A DNA stretch of 64,000 nt from Pedobacter sp. AJM (GCF_002197755.1 NZ_NHOT01000003.1:744001-808000), one strand, 5' to 3'; counted from the stretch's first letter, positions 1 to 9,374 are shown. Notes: generated by a model not told the origin, from the sequence alone. Translations and numbers: made by a program.

Positions 1-2
1 CT

Positions 3-1067
3 TCGGCCCTCTTAGAGGTACTTGATCCGGAGCAAAACAATGCTTTTTATGACCACTATGTAGAGATGGATTACGATTTATCTAATATATTGTTCATAGC
101 TACCGCCAACTCGCTTAGTACCATTCAGCCTGCTTTACTGGATCGTATGGAAATTATTGAAGTTAACGGTTATACCATTGAAGAAAAAATAGAGATTGCC
201 AAGAAATACCTGCTTCCTAAGCAGAAAGAAAATCACGGTTTAGAGAATAAGCATATTACCCTTAAACCAGCACTGATTGAAAAGGTAATTGAAGATTATA
301 CCCGTGAATCTGGTGTAAGGGGACTGGAAAAAAGAATAGGTTCTCTGGTTCGTGGTGTGGCTACAAAGGTGGCTATGGAAGAAGAATACAGTGCAACTTT
401 AACAAATGAAGATGTTGAACGCATACTAGGTGCACCAATTTACGATAAAGATTTATACGAAGGCAATGAAGTAGCCGGTGTGGTTACCGGTCTGGCCTGG
501 ACAAGTGTTGGTGGCGATATTTTATTTATCGAATCCAGCTTAAGCCCCGGAAAAGGAAAATTAACCTTAACCGGTAATCTGGGTGATGTGATGAAAGAAT
601 CTGCCGTAATTGCATTGGCTTACTTACGTGCTCATGCTGCAGAATTTGGAATCGATTATACCTTATTTGATAACTGGGATGTTCACGTACACGTACCTGC
701 CGGCGCGACACCAAAGGATGGTCCATCTGCTGGTGTAACCATGTTAACGGCCTTAACCTCTGTCTTTACGCAGCGAAAAGTAAAACAACATTTGGCCATG
801 ACCGGTGAAATTACCCTCCGTGGTAAAGTGCTGCCTGTGGGTGGAATCAAAGAAAAAATCCTGGCAGCCAAAAGGGCCAATATTAAGGAGATTATCCTTT
901 GTAAAAGTAACCGCAAGGATATTTTAGAGATTAAAGAAAGCTATATCAAAGACCTTACCTTTCATTACGTAAATGAAATGAGTGAAGTCATAGATTTGGC
1001 TTTAACTAAAAATAAAGTTAAAAAACCTTTGGATCTGAGTATTAAAGCCGCACCCATTGTAAATTAA
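3..1067 (+). CDS. lon: ATP-dependent Lon protease, C-terminal part (5' end outside window)
   Basis: C-terminal part of Lon, a cytoplasmic AAA+ serine protease that degrades misfolded and regulatory proteins. The frame is already open at base 3 and reads [15 protein letters not shown] before the first in-window Met at 66, so that Met is not the start. The N-domain and Walker motifs lie off the left edge. In order one sees the end of the AAA+ module, the helical lid ([11 protein letters not shown]) and the S16 peptidase domain. The nucleophile Ser sits in PKDGPSAG (codon 726-728) and the catalytic Lys in GGIKEK (codon 855-857). They are 43 residues apart, as Ser679 and Lys722 are in E. coli Lon, so the enzyme should be active. 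A hairpin terminator follows at 1124-1149. Confidence 0.97.
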   Translation, partial: SALLEVLDPEQNNAFYDHYVEMDYDLSNILFIATANSLSTIQPALLDRMEIIEVNGYTIEEKIEIAKKYLLPKQKENHGLENKHITLKPALIEKVIEDYTRESGVRGLEKRIGSLVRGVATKVAMEEEYSATLTNEDVERILGAPIYDKDLYEGNEVAGVVTGLAWTSVGGDILFIESSLSPGKGKLTLTGNLGDVMKESAVIALAYLRAHAAEFGIDYTLFDNWDVHVHVPAGATPKDGPSAGVTMLTALTSVFTQRKVKQHLAMTGEITLRGKVLPVGGIKEKILAAKRANIKEIILCKSNRKDILEIKESYIKDLTFHYVNEMSEVIDLALTKNKVKKPLDLSIKAAPIVN

Positions 1068-1123
1068 ATGGGAAATCTTTGGGGTGACCTTTCGAAAATC
1101 CAATAACAATAAATACATTTATG

Positions 1124-1149
1124 GCCCGGATAATCATCCGGGCTTTTTT
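1124..1149 (+). terminator. intrinsic terminator of lon, abutting the next start codon
   Basis: GCCCGGAT and ATCCGGGC form a stem (1124-1143) followed by six T (1144-1149). The next base begins the ATG of the LpxR-like gene, so the T-tract is its immediate upstream sequence. Confidence 0.85.
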
Positions 1150-2097
1150 ATGAAATCAATTTTCACCACAGCTATTTTTTGCTTCATCTGCATGACAGGA
1201 TTTGCGCAGTCATTTAAAAACGAATTTGGTTTTAAAACCGAAAATGATGCTTATCTGGCCACCTTAAATGACCGGTACTATACCAATGGCTTATTTATTT
1301 ATTTCCGCAGAGCCATAGATTCAACAAATTTTTCAGAGAAAATAGAAAAGAAAACCTATGAAATTTCTGCTGGTCAGAAAATGTATACCCCATACTGGGG
1401 TCAGGTGGCGAAAAAAGAAGATCAGGACAGACCCTTTGCCGGCTATTTATATGCTGGTGCAGCTTATTCCATATTCTACAAAAATGAAAGTGTATTGAAA
1501 ACCAGTATAGAAATCGGAACTGTTGGACCAAATTCACTGGCACAGGATGCCCAGAAGTTTTTGCATAAAACTGTTGGCTTTTATACACCTGCAGGATGGG
1601 AATACCAGATTAAAAATGAATTTGCTGTAAATTTAGGTGCAAATTATAGTAAATTACTTTTCAGGCCTGAAGATCCGATTATTGATATTAGCGGACAGGG
1701 TTATGCAAACCTTGGTACTACATTTTCCGGTTTGGGTGCTTCCGTATTATTCAGGGCTGGAAAATTAAATCAACTATTTAACAGTGCCTACCATCATGCA
1801 GTAATTGGAAATTCGAAAACAAAGCGCTTAAACAAATCTGAGCTTTTCCTTTATGTAAAACCACAGCTTAACTTTGTGGCTTATGATGCGACTATCCAGG
1901 GAAGTTTATTTAATAACAATAGCCCGGTTACATTTGACGTAAAACCCATTGTTTTCGAACAGCAGTTTGGTGTGAACTACAGTTCAAAAAGATTTACCGC
2001 AGATTTTAATGTTATTTTTAAAACAAAGGAAGTTAAAAGTGTTGCCAAAGCACAGAATTATGGCGGATTAAGTTTGTATTATAGGTTTGGGAAGTAA
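1150..2097 (+). CDS. LpxR-like lipid A deacylase family protein (DUF2219), outer membrane
   Basis: Predicted outer-membrane beta-barrel of the LpxR/DUF2219 family, whose characterised members remove the 3'-acyloxyacyl chain from lipid A. An upstream in-frame start at 1084 would translate through the lon terminator. ATG 1150 instead gives a clean signal peptide ending GFAQ and a 315-aa protein of normal family length. Family signatures seen are END near the mature N-terminus, DRYYTNG shortly after, and the GPNSLAQDAQ...FLHKTVG...GWEYQIKNE region that holds the His and Glu conserved in LpxR. The C-terminus ends in alternating aromatic strands (LSLYYRFGK), typical of barrels. The family is clear; lipid A as substrate is inferred. 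There is no room for a Shine-Dalgarno after the terminator. Confidence 0.85.
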   Translation: MKSIFTTAIFCFICMTGFAQSFKNEFGFKTENDAYLATLNDRYYTNGLFIYFRRAIDSTNFSEKIEKKTYEISAGQKMYTPYWGQVAKKEDQDRPFAGYLYAGAAYSIFYKNESVLKTSIEIGTVGPNSLAQDAQKFLHKTVGFYTPAGWEYQIKNEFAVNLGANYSKLLFRPEDPIIDISGQGYANLGTTFSGLGASVLFRAGKLNQLFNSAYHHAVIGNSKTKRLNKSELFLYVKPQLNFVAYDATIQGSLFNNNSPVTFDVKPIVFEQQFGVNYSSKRFTADFNVIFKTKEVKSVAKAQNYGGLSLYYRFGK

Positions 2098-2157
2098 ATT
2101 GCTTACCTGTTAAATTGCATCACTCCTTTACAATACCGAAGCATTTTTAATTAGGTT

Positions 2158-2577
2158 CTATTCCCCCTTTAGGAGCCTGGGAGGTTTTCTGTTTTTCTTT
2201 CTATCCGAATGAACGGCTTTATTTTTCAATCTATTCTCTACCACACCTTTCGGAATTTTTGTTGGCTTTCTTTTTTTTTGCACATGAAGCGATTTTTTAA
2301 GGAGCTCAATCAGTTTGGCAATAGTTTTTTCCTTGTTCAAAAGCTGACTTCTATCTTCCTGAGCTATAATATGAAGCAAGCCTTCACTATCTATTCTATT
2401 TTCCAGGCGAGATTTTAGCAGCGTTTTCTCTTCATCACTTAAATATTCGTTTGCTGATAAATCGAAGATCAACTCAACTTTACTGGAAACTTTATTTACA
2501 TTTTGCCCACCTTTACCCCCACTTCTGGAGGTTTTGAAGGTTACTGATTTTAAAATTTCTGCTCTGGTGGGTAACAT
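2158..2577 (-). CDS. arfB: alternative ribosome-rescue factor / peptidyl-tRNA hydrolase ArfB
   Basis: Codon-independent rescue factor that hydrolyses peptidyl-tRNA on stalled ribosomes. At 139 aa it matches the short ArfB/YaeJ family rather than full RF1/RF2, and no stop-codon recognition domain is present. The catalytic GGQ loop appears near the N-terminus (RSGGKGGQNVNKVSSKVEL). The C-terminal tail is strongly basic (KKRKPTKIPKGVVENRLKNK, then SDRKKNRKP), the part that enters the empty mRNA channel in ArfB. It is transcribed divergently from cmk across 74 bp. A -7 box at 2582-2589 lies 4 bp upstream of the ATG, implying a nearly leaderless mRNA. Its 3' end converges on the LpxR-like gene. 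Confidence 0.93.
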   Translation of the reverse strand: MLPTRAEILKSVTFKTSRSGGKGGQNVNKVSSKVELIFDLSANEYLSDEEKTLLKSRLENRIDSEGLLHIIAQEDRSQLLNKEKTIAKLIELLKKSLHVQKKRKPTKIPKGVVENRLKNKAVHSDRKKNRKPPRLLKGE

Positions 2578-2581
2578 TTTA

Positions 2582-2589
2582 CAAAAGTA
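2582..2589 (-). promoter_or_regulatory. -7 promoter box of arfB
   Basis: Reads TACTTTTG on the minus strand, a full match to the Bacteroidetes -7 consensus TANNTTTG. No clear TTTG -33 box was seen. Activity is inferred. Confidence 0.5.
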
Positions 2590-2636
2590 AAAAGAATCGT
2601 CGGCTAAAAAAAGTTAGTAAGTCGATCGGCTTTTTT

Positions 2637-2644
2637 TACCTTTG
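2637..2644 (+). promoter_or_regulatory. -7 promoter box of cmk
   Basis: TACCTTTG, a full TANNTTTG match, 7 bp upstream of the cmk ATG at 2652. Predicts a very short 5' leader. Confidence 0.55.
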
Positions 2645-2651
2645 TAGCAGA

Positions 2652-3332
2652 ATGAAAAAGAACCTGGTTATAGCTATTGATGGCTATTCATCTTGCGGAA
2701 AAAGCACACTGGCAAAGGCCTTAGCTAAAAAATTAGGCTTTATTTATGTAGACAGTGGTGCAATGTACCGCGCAGTTACCTTATATTTTTTGCGGAATCA
2801 TATTGATGTGCGTGATGATCATGCTGTTGCAGATGCACTACAACACATAGAATTAAATTTTCATTCAAGGGATTATGAATCACACATCACTTTAAATGGG
2901 GAAGAAGTTTCTGATGAGATACGTTTAATGCCTGTTTCCCAAAATGTGAGTGAAGTATCTGCCCACAAAACGGTACGCCATGAAATGGTGAAACAGCAAC
3001 AGCGCATGGGGAAATCAAAAAGTATTGTAATGGATGGCCGCGATATCGGCACCACTGTTTTCCCAAATTCCCCGTTAAAGTTTTTCATGACAGCTGATCC
3101 AAAAATCCGGGCTGAACGCAGGTTTAGAGAGCTGGAGAGCAAGGGTAATAACCTCACCACACTGGAGGAAGTTTTTGAAAACCTGGCCCATCGCGATTAT
3201 GCAGATACCACCCGTAAAGAAAGCCCTTTGGTTCGTGCTGATGATGCTATTATTTTAGACAATACCAATTTAACACAAGACGAGCAGCTGGCTTTCGCCA
3301 TAGGAAAGGTAGAACCTTTGCTGGATCGGTAA
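2652..3332 (+). CDS. cmk: (d)CMP kinase
   Basis: Cytidylate kinase phosphorylates CMP/dCMP to the diphosphate with ATP, in cytoplasmic pyrimidine nucleotide synthesis. The 226-aa protein has the normal family length. It shows the P-loop GYSSCGKSTLAKAL at residues about 11-24, the CMP-binding region (VDSGAMYRAVT), the family signature VMDGRDIGTTVFP, and the lid region with RAERRFRELESKG. It is a single gene with its own promoter, divergent from arfB. About 180 bp without recognisable features separate it from the next gene. Confidence 0.97.
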   Translation: MKKNLVIAIDGYSSCGKSTLAKALAKKLGFIYVDSGAMYRAVTLYFLRNHIDVRDDHAVADALQHIELNFHSRDYESHITLNGEEVSDEIRLMPVSQNVSEVSAHKTVRHEMVKQQQRMGKSKSIVMDGRDIGTTVFPNSPLKFFMTADPKIRAERRFRELESKGNNLTTLEEVFENLAHRDYADTTRKESPLVRADDAIILDNTNLTQDEQLAFAIGKVEPLLDR

Positions 3333-3514
3333 GGCGGAGAAGTGGATTCGTTGTCCAGATGCTGGAGCTGATTAGGATTTAGCGGTGTAGCACTTAATGC
3401 TTTTCAAATAATCGTTTACCGGTACCAGCAACGCTGAACTGAAATTGCCAGGTGAACACTATTTCCCGGAGAATAAAAAAATTCATATTTTTAGCAGCTA
3501 ACCACTAAGCCGCT

Positions 3515-4345
3515 ATGAAATTAAAATATTCCCCGCTCCTGTTTCTTTTTTTTATTTGTTTAAATTTTAATGTCCTGGCGCAAAAAGGCTGGATTAATCT
3601 TTTCAACGGAAAAGATTTGAAAGACTGGAACATTAAAATTGCCAAACACAATTATCAGGATAATTATGCCAATACCTTTCGGGTCGAAAATGGCTTAATG
3701 AAAGTGAGTTATGATGGTTACCAAGAATTTGACCAGCAATATGGCCATATCTTTTACAAAAAGCCTTTTTCGGCCTATTTATTAAAGGTAACCTATCGGT
3801 TTGTAGGCAAACAGGCCAAGGGTGGTGAAGGTTGGGCACTGCGCAATAGTGGCGCTATGCTACACTGTCAGGATCCGGCAACGATGCTGAAAGATCAGGA
3901 CTTCCCTATTTCTATTGAAGCACAAATTTTAGGTGGCGACGGAGAACATTTACGACATACCAGTAATGTCTGCACCCCCGGTACGCTAATCAATTATCAG
4001 GGTAAACTTTTTACCGATCATTGTCTGGATTCAAAGTCGAAAACTTATTCCGGAGAACAGTGGGTTACTGCAGAATTTCTGGTTCTTGAAGATTCTGTCA
4101 TTAAACACATCATCAATAAAGAAGTGGTATTGGAATATACCAAGCCCCAAATTGGCGGTGATAATGTTTCCAATTACGATCCCAAAGTAAAAATTGATGG
4201 CACCCCTTTAAAATCCGGCTATATCTCACTTCAAAGTGAAAGTCATCCCATTGAATTTAAAACCGTTAAACTTTTTGACCTGAAACCTTACCTGAAAAAC
4301 AAAACAAAACTTGATCAGGTAATTAATCAACTGTTGGAAAAGTAA
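3515..4345 (+). CDS. DUF1080 (3-keto-disaccharide hydrolase-like) secreted protein
   Basis: Secreted single-domain protein of the DUF1080/3-keto-disaccharide hydrolase family (concanavalin-like fold), common in Bacteroidetes. A signal peptide covers residues 1-22 (ends NVLAQ). The family opening GWINLFNGKDLKDWN follows at once, and later blocks include GGEGWALRNSGAMLHCQDP and the C-terminal GYISLQSESHPIEFKTVKL. Some relatives act on 3-keto-glucosides. No neighbouring glycoside oxidoreductase supports that here, so the substrate is unknown. It appears monocistronic. Confidence 0.8.
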   Translation: MKLKYSPLLFLFFICLNFNVLAQKGWINLFNGKDLKDWNIKIAKHNYQDNYANTFRVENGLMKVSYDGYQEFDQQYGHIFYKKPFSAYLLKVTYRFVGKQAKGGEGWALRNSGAMLHCQDPATMLKDQDFPISIEAQILGGDGEHLRHTSNVCTPGTLINYQGKLFTDHCLDSKSKTYSGEQWVTAEFLVLEDSVIKHIINKEVVLEYTKPQIGGDNVSNYDPKVKIDGTPLKSGYISLQSESHPIEFKTVKLFDLKPYLKNKTKLDQVINQLLEK

Positions 4346-4400
4346 CGTTAGTTATCTATTGCTATAATAAGCATCATAAAACTTAAATTCCGATAGATAA

Positions 4401-5906
4401 ATGATATGCCTACCCCATTCTATCATCAAAAATTTTATACCTGTTATATTTTTATTTATAACGACAATTGCTTTCGGACAAAAAGCTTATACCGTAGCAG
4501 AACTTCCAGATCCTAAAAAACATGGCGGAGGCTGGGTCAGTGATCCCGATCAGATTTTAACACCTGACGATATTTTACAGATTAACAGCACGATCTCTAC
4601 ATTCGAAAGCAAAACGAATGTTCAGGTAGCTATTGTCATCGTGAAAGATTTTGACCACAATCAGGAAGATTTCGATTTTGCTTACCACCTCTTTAACACA
4701 TGGGGAATCGGATCAAAAACCAGCAATAATGGTTTACTTTTATTTATAGCTAAAGACCGCCGCAAGTACCGGTTTATCACCGGAACGGGGATTGAAGGTG
4801 TTCTACCCGACGTAAAGCTTAAACACCTGGCAGAACAAAATTTAATTCCGGCTTTCAGGGAGAATAATTTCGGCACCGGCATTATCAATACCATTGATGC
4901 CATTGGCATAATCATTTTAAATCCAGATAACCACGCAGAACTAAATCAATTTTTCACACAAAAGGACAGCAATAGTTCATTAGAGAACTTTTGGATTCCC
5001 ATGTCACTCATCATTTTAGGCTTTTGGATCACTTTTAAAATCATAAACAGGCAGGATAAAAATGAAAAGAAATCAAAATCGCCAAAGCAGGACAGTTATG
5101 ATCCCGTTCTTGTAAAGGGTTGTGCCGGTTTTATCATTTTTGGCTTCTTTTCGATATTTGCCATTGTATTTTTCGGAGGCCTGGGTTTTCTGGAAAAAAT
5201 AAAACTGGCACAAATCCCCTACATAACATTTACAATTCTGTCCATCATACTTTTCTTCAGGTATTTGTTTTTGATCGCTTCCATCAGAAACAAGCATCAG
5301 GACGATCAAAATTTCTTTAATGCAGTAAAGACTTTTAATCAGAAAAACTGGTGGCTGGTCTTTCTTTCACCACTTATTCTGATAGCCTTAATCAGGCAGC
5401 TGATTATGCGTGTGCAAACCACCGATCGCTTTAAATCTGTTTTGGATAGCAAAAATGAAGAAATGATTCGCATTGACCGGGATATTAATGTTGAGGGAAG
5501 TCCTTATTTAACACCAGGGCAACGTAAAGAAGAAGTGGAGAAAGTATACGATTACGACATTTGGGAAAATACCGAGAAAACAGAGCATGTTATTAAAAAA
5601 TGGCCTGCTGAAAAATTCGACGATTATTTGGAGTGCCCGGCCTGTGGATTTAAAACCTACAAATTAAATAAAAAAATCACAACCAAATCTGCAACCTATA
5701 GCCATGAAGGACAAGCCAAAATCATTAATGAGTGCAGCTTCTGCAAAAAAACTGAGTTTATCAGATGGATCACACTGCCCATGTTGGTTAAGTCAAGCAG
5801 CTCATCATCGGGTTCATCTTCATCAGGCAGCAGTTCTTCAGCATCCTCTTCAAGTAGCTGGGGCGGTGGCAGCAGTAGCGGTGGCGGCACCGGGGGAAGC
5901 TGGTAA
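4401..5906 (+). CDS. TPM-domain membrane protein (YgcG-like) with zinc-ribbon-like Cys pairs and Ser/Gly tail
   Basis: Signal peptide (ends TIAFGQ), then an extracytoplasmic TPM domain at residues about 35-175. TPM is the TLP18.3/Psb32/MOLO-1 fold, seen in YgcG and in phosphatase-like proteins. Transmembrane segments follow near 200-215, 240-262, 272-295 and 315-335. A soluble region near 395-460 holds two Cys pairs (CPACGF and CSFC) spaced like a zinc ribbon. The last 40 residues are almost only Ser and Gly ending in GGSW, the typical end of YgcG-like proteins. The function is not established; envelope maintenance is a guess. The zinc ribbon is the less usual part. The gene is followed by the SH3b gene with its own promoter. 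Confidence 0.8.
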   Translation: MICLPHSIIKNFIPVIFLFITTIAFGQKAYTVAELPDPKKHGGGWVSDPDQILTPDDILQINSTISTFESKTNVQVAIVIVKDFDHNQEDFDFAYHLFNTWGIGSKTSNNGLLLFIAKDRRKYRFITGTGIEGVLPDVKLKHLAEQNLIPAFRENNFGTGIINTIDAIGIIILNPDNHAELNQFFTQKDSNSSLENFWIPMSLIILGFWITFKIINRQDKNEKKSKSPKQDSYDPVLVKGCAGFIIFGFFSIFAIVFFGGLGFLEKIKLAQIPYITFTILSIILFFRYLFLIASIRNKHQDDQNFFNAVKTFNQKNWWLVFLSPLILIALIRQLIMRVQTTDRFKSVLDSKNEEMIRIDRDINVEGSPYLTPGQRKEEVEKVYDYDIWENTEKTEHVIKKWPAEKFDDYLECPACGFKTYKLNKKITTKSATYSHEGQAKIINECSFCKKTEFIRWITLPMLVKSSSSSSGSSSSGSSSSASSSSSWGGGSSSGGGTGGSW

Positions 5907-5952
5907 AAGGCTTACTTTTAGATTCTTTTCTGTGCTAATCAAAACTATTTTA

Positions 5953-5960
5953 TAATTTTG
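5953..5960 (+). promoter_or_regulatory. -7 promoter box of the SH3b gene
   Basis: TAATTTTG matches TANNTTTG. The predicted RNA start lies near 5967, downstream of an in-frame ATG at 5963, so translation should begin at the ATG at 6035. Confidence 0.5.
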
Positions 5961-6034
5961 GCATGCTTGGCACAATGTCTGCGCTGAGCGTAATTGCCAA
6001 ATCATTCTTTACAGATTTGCAGAATCCCAATATT

Positions 6035-7021
6035 ATGACCAGAATTTTCTTCTTAGTTATTGCGCTTTTTATTTTTTCCAGCCAGGTAATGGCTCAGGAT
6101 TTATACCGTGTAACTGCGGATAAACTGAGGGTTAGACAATCCAAAGACGCAAACAGTAAAGTAATTGCCAATATCATCCAAAATGAAAAAGTGACTGTTT
6201 TAGATGCCAGTGATGCCAAATTTTATAAGATCAAACTTCGCAATAAAGAAGGCTGGGTAAGTAAAGATTTTATTGAAAAAATTGCTGCACCGGCCCAGGC
6301 TGAACCAGCAAAAACCGGAACAACAGCACCTGCTGCAGTTGATACGACAACGTCCGCGAATAATGATATTTACAAGGCCACTACAGATAACCTAAGGGTA
6401 AGATCAAGTGCAGACCCGAAAAGCAAAGTAATCGGATACCTACCTGAAAATGAAAATGTTGCCGTTTTGGATTCCTCCAACACGAGTTATTTCAAAATTA
6501 AAGTGTCAAATGGCGAGGGTTGGGTAAGCAAAGCGTTTTTAGCCAGGGTATCACCCGTAAATAAACCGGTTGCGAAAAAACCTTCGGTATCGGTTGAAGT
6601 ACCGCAGATTGCCAAAGATTATTCAAACATCATTCTGTTTGCCATTGTTGCACTGGTTTTTGGCACCATTCTTTATTTTATTTTTAAATATTCCAATCAG
6701 AATAAAATACTGATCGGCATTTCTGCAATAGTGGTTCTGGTAGTGGTTTATTTTTGCTTTGTTACATTTATACAGCCCAAAACAGTTTCAGGAACTTATA
6801 TCAGCGATAGCGACACCCAATATAAAACTTTCGACTTTGGCACGCAGGATTCTGTTGTGGTAAAAGATACCTATACCGATTCTACTTTTAAAGCAAAGTA
6901 TGTGATTGAAGGCGATATGATCAAACTTTATGATCAGCAAAATATGATTTTACTGTTGATCAGGGATGAAAAAACGCTGGTTGGAGAAGGTTTTACAAGG
7001 GGGACTTTTAAGAAGAGATAA
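6035..7021 (+). CDS. membrane protein with two SH3b domains
   Basis: Exported protein with a signal peptide (MTRIFFLVIALFIFSS, cleavage after VMAQ). Two bacterial SH3 repeats follow, residues about 22-75 (LYRVTADKLRVRQ to EGWVSKDFI) and about 108-165 (IYKATTDNLRVRS to EGWVSKAFL), joined by an Ala/Pro/Thr linker. Two transmembrane helices lie near 198-220 and 226-248, then a C-terminal domain of about 80 residues with a lipocalin-like pattern (SGTYISDSDTQYKTFDFG). SH3b domains often bind peptidoglycan, so cell-wall attachment is likely but unproven. ATG 6035 is preferred over 5963 because it starts the signal peptide and lies downstream of the promoter. No partner genes are evident. Confidence 0.8.
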   Translation: MTRIFFLVIALFIFSSQVMAQDLYRVTADKLRVRQSKDANSKVIANIIQNEKVTVLDASDAKFYKIKLRNKEGWVSKDFIEKIAAPAQAEPAKTGTTAPAAVDTTTSANNDIYKATTDNLRVRSSADPKSKVIGYLPENENVAVLDSSNTSYFKIKVSNGEGWVSKAFLARVSPVNKPVAKKPSVSVEVPQIAKDYSNIILFAIVALVFGTILYFIFKYSNQNKILIGISAIVVLVVVYFCFVTFIQPKTVSGTYISDSDTQYKTFDFGTQDSVVVKDTYTDSTFKAKYVIEGDMIKLYDQQNMILLLIRDEKTLVGEGFTRGTFKKR

Positions 7022-7340
7022 ATCTGGATCATAACATTAATTATCTTTAAAAGCTATTGTTGATAACAATGAGTATTTTTTTTGCAAAGCCTTCGTTTAT
7101 AAACCCGGTAGAGCAGATAGCCCACAGCGCAGCGAGGACTATAAGCGATGACGGGACTACTGTATCCGAAGAATTACTGCACCTTCATTTACAAAAAAAT
7201 AATAAAAATCACATTCATATTATTTGAATTTTACAATTTAGATGCTGAAATAAATGCAGCATGACGAGTGGTAGAATCTTAATAACCTAAAAATCAGCAA
7301 CATTTATTAAAAAAATCTTTTCTATTAATTAAAATATTTT
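7022..7340. other. intergenic region upstream of rpsA
   Basis: No gene seen. Positions about 7105-7180 are much more GC-rich than the AT-rich surroundings (AGCCCACAGCGCAGCGAGG..., ATGACGGGACTACTG...) and look like a fragment of a dispersed intergenic element. The rest is AT-rich leader sequence. Confidence 0.4.
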
Positions 7341-7348
7341 TACCTTTG
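7341..7348 (+). promoter_or_regulatory. -7 promoter box of rpsA
   Basis: TACCTTTG matches TANNTTTG, 38 bp before the rpsA ATG. The leader then contains GGAG (about 7371-7374), one of the few Shine-Dalgarno-like sequences in this window. Confidence 0.55.
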
Positions 7349-7385
7349 CAGTCCCTAAATAGGGAAAAAAGGAGATAATTAATTA

Positions 7386-9320
7386 ATGGCTAAAAAACAA
7401 GTAGCAGAAAAAGAATTAGCAGCTAAAACAGCTGAACTTCAGGGAGAAGGCGGACGCCTGACTGAAAAAGAAACGATTGAATCAGAAGCTGATTCAGTTT
7501 CGATCGAATCGATTAAATCATCATTAGCAACACCAACCGAAGATTTCGACTGGGATGCAGATGAAAAAGTTTTTGGTAATTACAATGATGCAGACCGTAA
7601 AAAGTTTGAAGATATGTATGCCGGAACATTCAATCAGATCACTAAAGGTGAAATCATTAGCGGTATCGTTGTTTCTATTAACAACAAAGACGTCGTATTA
7701 AACGTAGGTTTTAAATCAGACGGTTTAGTTTCTACTTCAGAATTCCGTGATACACCAGATCTTAAAATCGGCGATTCAGTTGACGTTTTCGTTGAAGCAC
7801 CAGAAGATGCTAACGGTCAATTGATCCTTTCTCGCAAAAGAGCAAAAACCCAAAGATCATGGGAAGCGATTAACGAGGCACTTGAAAATGATAGAATCAT
7901 CAACGGTTTCGTTAAGAGCCGTACTAAAGGTGGTTTAATTGTTGATATCATGGGCGTTGAGGCTTTCTTACCAGGATCTCAGATTGATATTAAACCTATC
8001 CGCGATTACGATGTATACGTGGGTAAAACAATGGAATTTAAAGTTGTTAAAATTAACCATGAGTTTAAAAACGTAGTTGTTTCTCATAAAGTGTTAATTG
8101 AAGACGATTTAGAAAGCCAAAAAGTTGAAATCGTTTCTAAATTAGAAAAAGGACAAGTATTAGAAGGTACTGTTAAAAATATTACTGACTTCGGTGTGTT
8201 CATCGATTTAGGTGGTGTTGATGGTTTACTTCACATTACTGATATTTCTTGGGGCCGCATAGAGCATCCGAAAGAAGTATTATCATTAGATGAAAAAATC
8301 AACGTGGTTGTTTTAGATTTCGATGATGAGAAAAAACGTATCGCTTTAGGCTTAAAACAATTAACGCCACACCCTTGGGAAAATTTAGATGCTAACTTAG
8401 CTGTTGGTTCTAAAGTAAAAGGAAAAATCGTAACTGTTGCAGATTACGGTGCTTTCTTAGAAATCATCCCTGGTGTTGAAGGTTTAATCCACGTGTCTGA
8501 AATGAGCTGGTCACAAAACTTAAGAAATCCACAGGAGTTCTTAAAAGTTGGTGATGAGATCGAAGCTGAAGTGTTAACTTTAGACAGAGACGAGCGCAAA
8601 ATGAGCTTAGGTATTAAACAATTATCTAACGATCCATGGCAAGAAGTAGCTGCTAAATTCCCTGTTGGAAGCAAGCACCAGGCTACTGTTAAAAACATGA
8701 CTAACTTCGGTGTTTTTGTTGAAATCGAAGAAGGTATTGATGGTTTGATCCACATCTCTGACTTATCTTGGTCTAAAAAAGTAAACCACCCTAACGAATT
8801 CACTAAAGTTGGTGATGTATTAGACGTAGTTGTTTTGGAATTAGACGTTGATAACCGCAAATTAAGCTTAGGTCACAAACAATTAGAAGAAAACCCTTGG
8901 GATACTTTCGAAACGATCTTTACTTTAGATTCGGTTCACCAGGGTACTGTTGTTAAAGTAACTGATAAAGGTGCTGTGATTGCTTTACCATATGGTGTAG
9001 AAGGTTTCGTACCAACTAAACACATGGTTAAAGAAGATGGTACTTCAGTTAAAGCTGAGGAAACCAATGACTTCAAAATCATTGAATTCAACAAAGAAGC
9101 AAAACGTATCGTAGTATCTCACGCCCGTATCTGGGAAGAGGTTAAAGCTGAAGCGGTAGCAGAAGAAAGAAATGCTAAGAAAAAAGAAGCTAAAGCTGCT
9201 GTAACTGCGGTTAAAAAAGTTAAAGATTCTGTAGAGAAATCTACTTTAGGAGACTTAGACGTATTGGCTCAATTGAAATCGCAATTAGAAGGCGAAGAAA
9301 GCAAAGCTAAAAAAGGCTAG
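7386..9320 (+). CDS. rpsA: 30S ribosomal protein S1
   Basis: Ribosomal protein S1 binds mRNA and helps start translation. At 644 aa it is longer than the roughly 557-aa E. coli protein, because of an acidic/Gln-rich N-terminal extension of about 75 residues and a Lys/Ala-rich tail. Six S1 (OB-fold) modules can be followed, the central ones very regular: GTVKNITDFGVFIDLGGVDG, GKIVTVADYGAFLEIIPGVEG and ATVKNMTNFGVFVEIEEGID, each followed by LIHISD/E-S-W. Codon use is strongly biased (TTA Leu, GGT Gly, GTT Val), consistent with high expression. It is monocistronic between a -7 box at 7341 and a terminator at 9344. Confidence 0.96.
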   Translation: MAKKQVAEKELAAKTAELQGEGGRLTEKETIESEADSVSIESIKSSLATPTEDFDWDADEKVFGNYNDADRKKFEDMYAGTFNQITKGEIISGIVVSINNKDVVLNVGFKSDGLVSTSEFRDTPDLKIGDSVDVFVEAPEDANGQLILSRKRAKTQRSWEAINEALENDRIINGFVKSRTKGGLIVDIMGVEAFLPGSQIDIKPIRDYDVYVGKTMEFKVVKINHEFKNVVVSHKVLIEDDLESQKVEIVSKLEKGQVLEGTVKNITDFGVFIDLGGVDGLLHITDISWGRIEHPKEVLSLDEKINVVVLDFDDEKKRIALGLKQLTPHPWENLDANLAVGSKVKGKIVTVADYGAFLEIIPGVEGLIHVSEMSWSQNLRNPQEFLKVGDEIEAEVLTLDRDERKMSLGIKQLSNDPWQEVAAKFPVGSKHQATVKNMTNFGVFVEIEEGIDGLIHISDLSWSKKVNHPNEFTKVGDVLDVVVLELDVDNRKLSLGHKQLEENPWDTFETIFTLDSVHQGTVVKVTDKGAVIALPYGVEGFVPTKHMVKEDGTSVKAEETNDFKIIEFNKEAKRIVVSHARIWEEVKAEAVAEERNAKKKEAKAAVTAVKKVKDSVEKSTLGDLDVLAQLKSQLEGEESKAKKG

Positions 9321-9343
9321 TTCTTTTTAACTGAATATATTCA

Positions 9344-9374
9344 TCCCGATAGCGAAAGTTATCGGGATTTTTTT
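9344..9374 (+). terminator. intrinsic terminator of rpsA
   Basis: TCCCGATA (9344-9351) pairs with TATCGGGA (9360-9367) and is followed by seven T. Confidence 0.92.

Noticed and set aside
8444..8860. 138-codon minus-strand frame
   Set aside because: Antisense shadow of rpsA, caused by its biased codon use.
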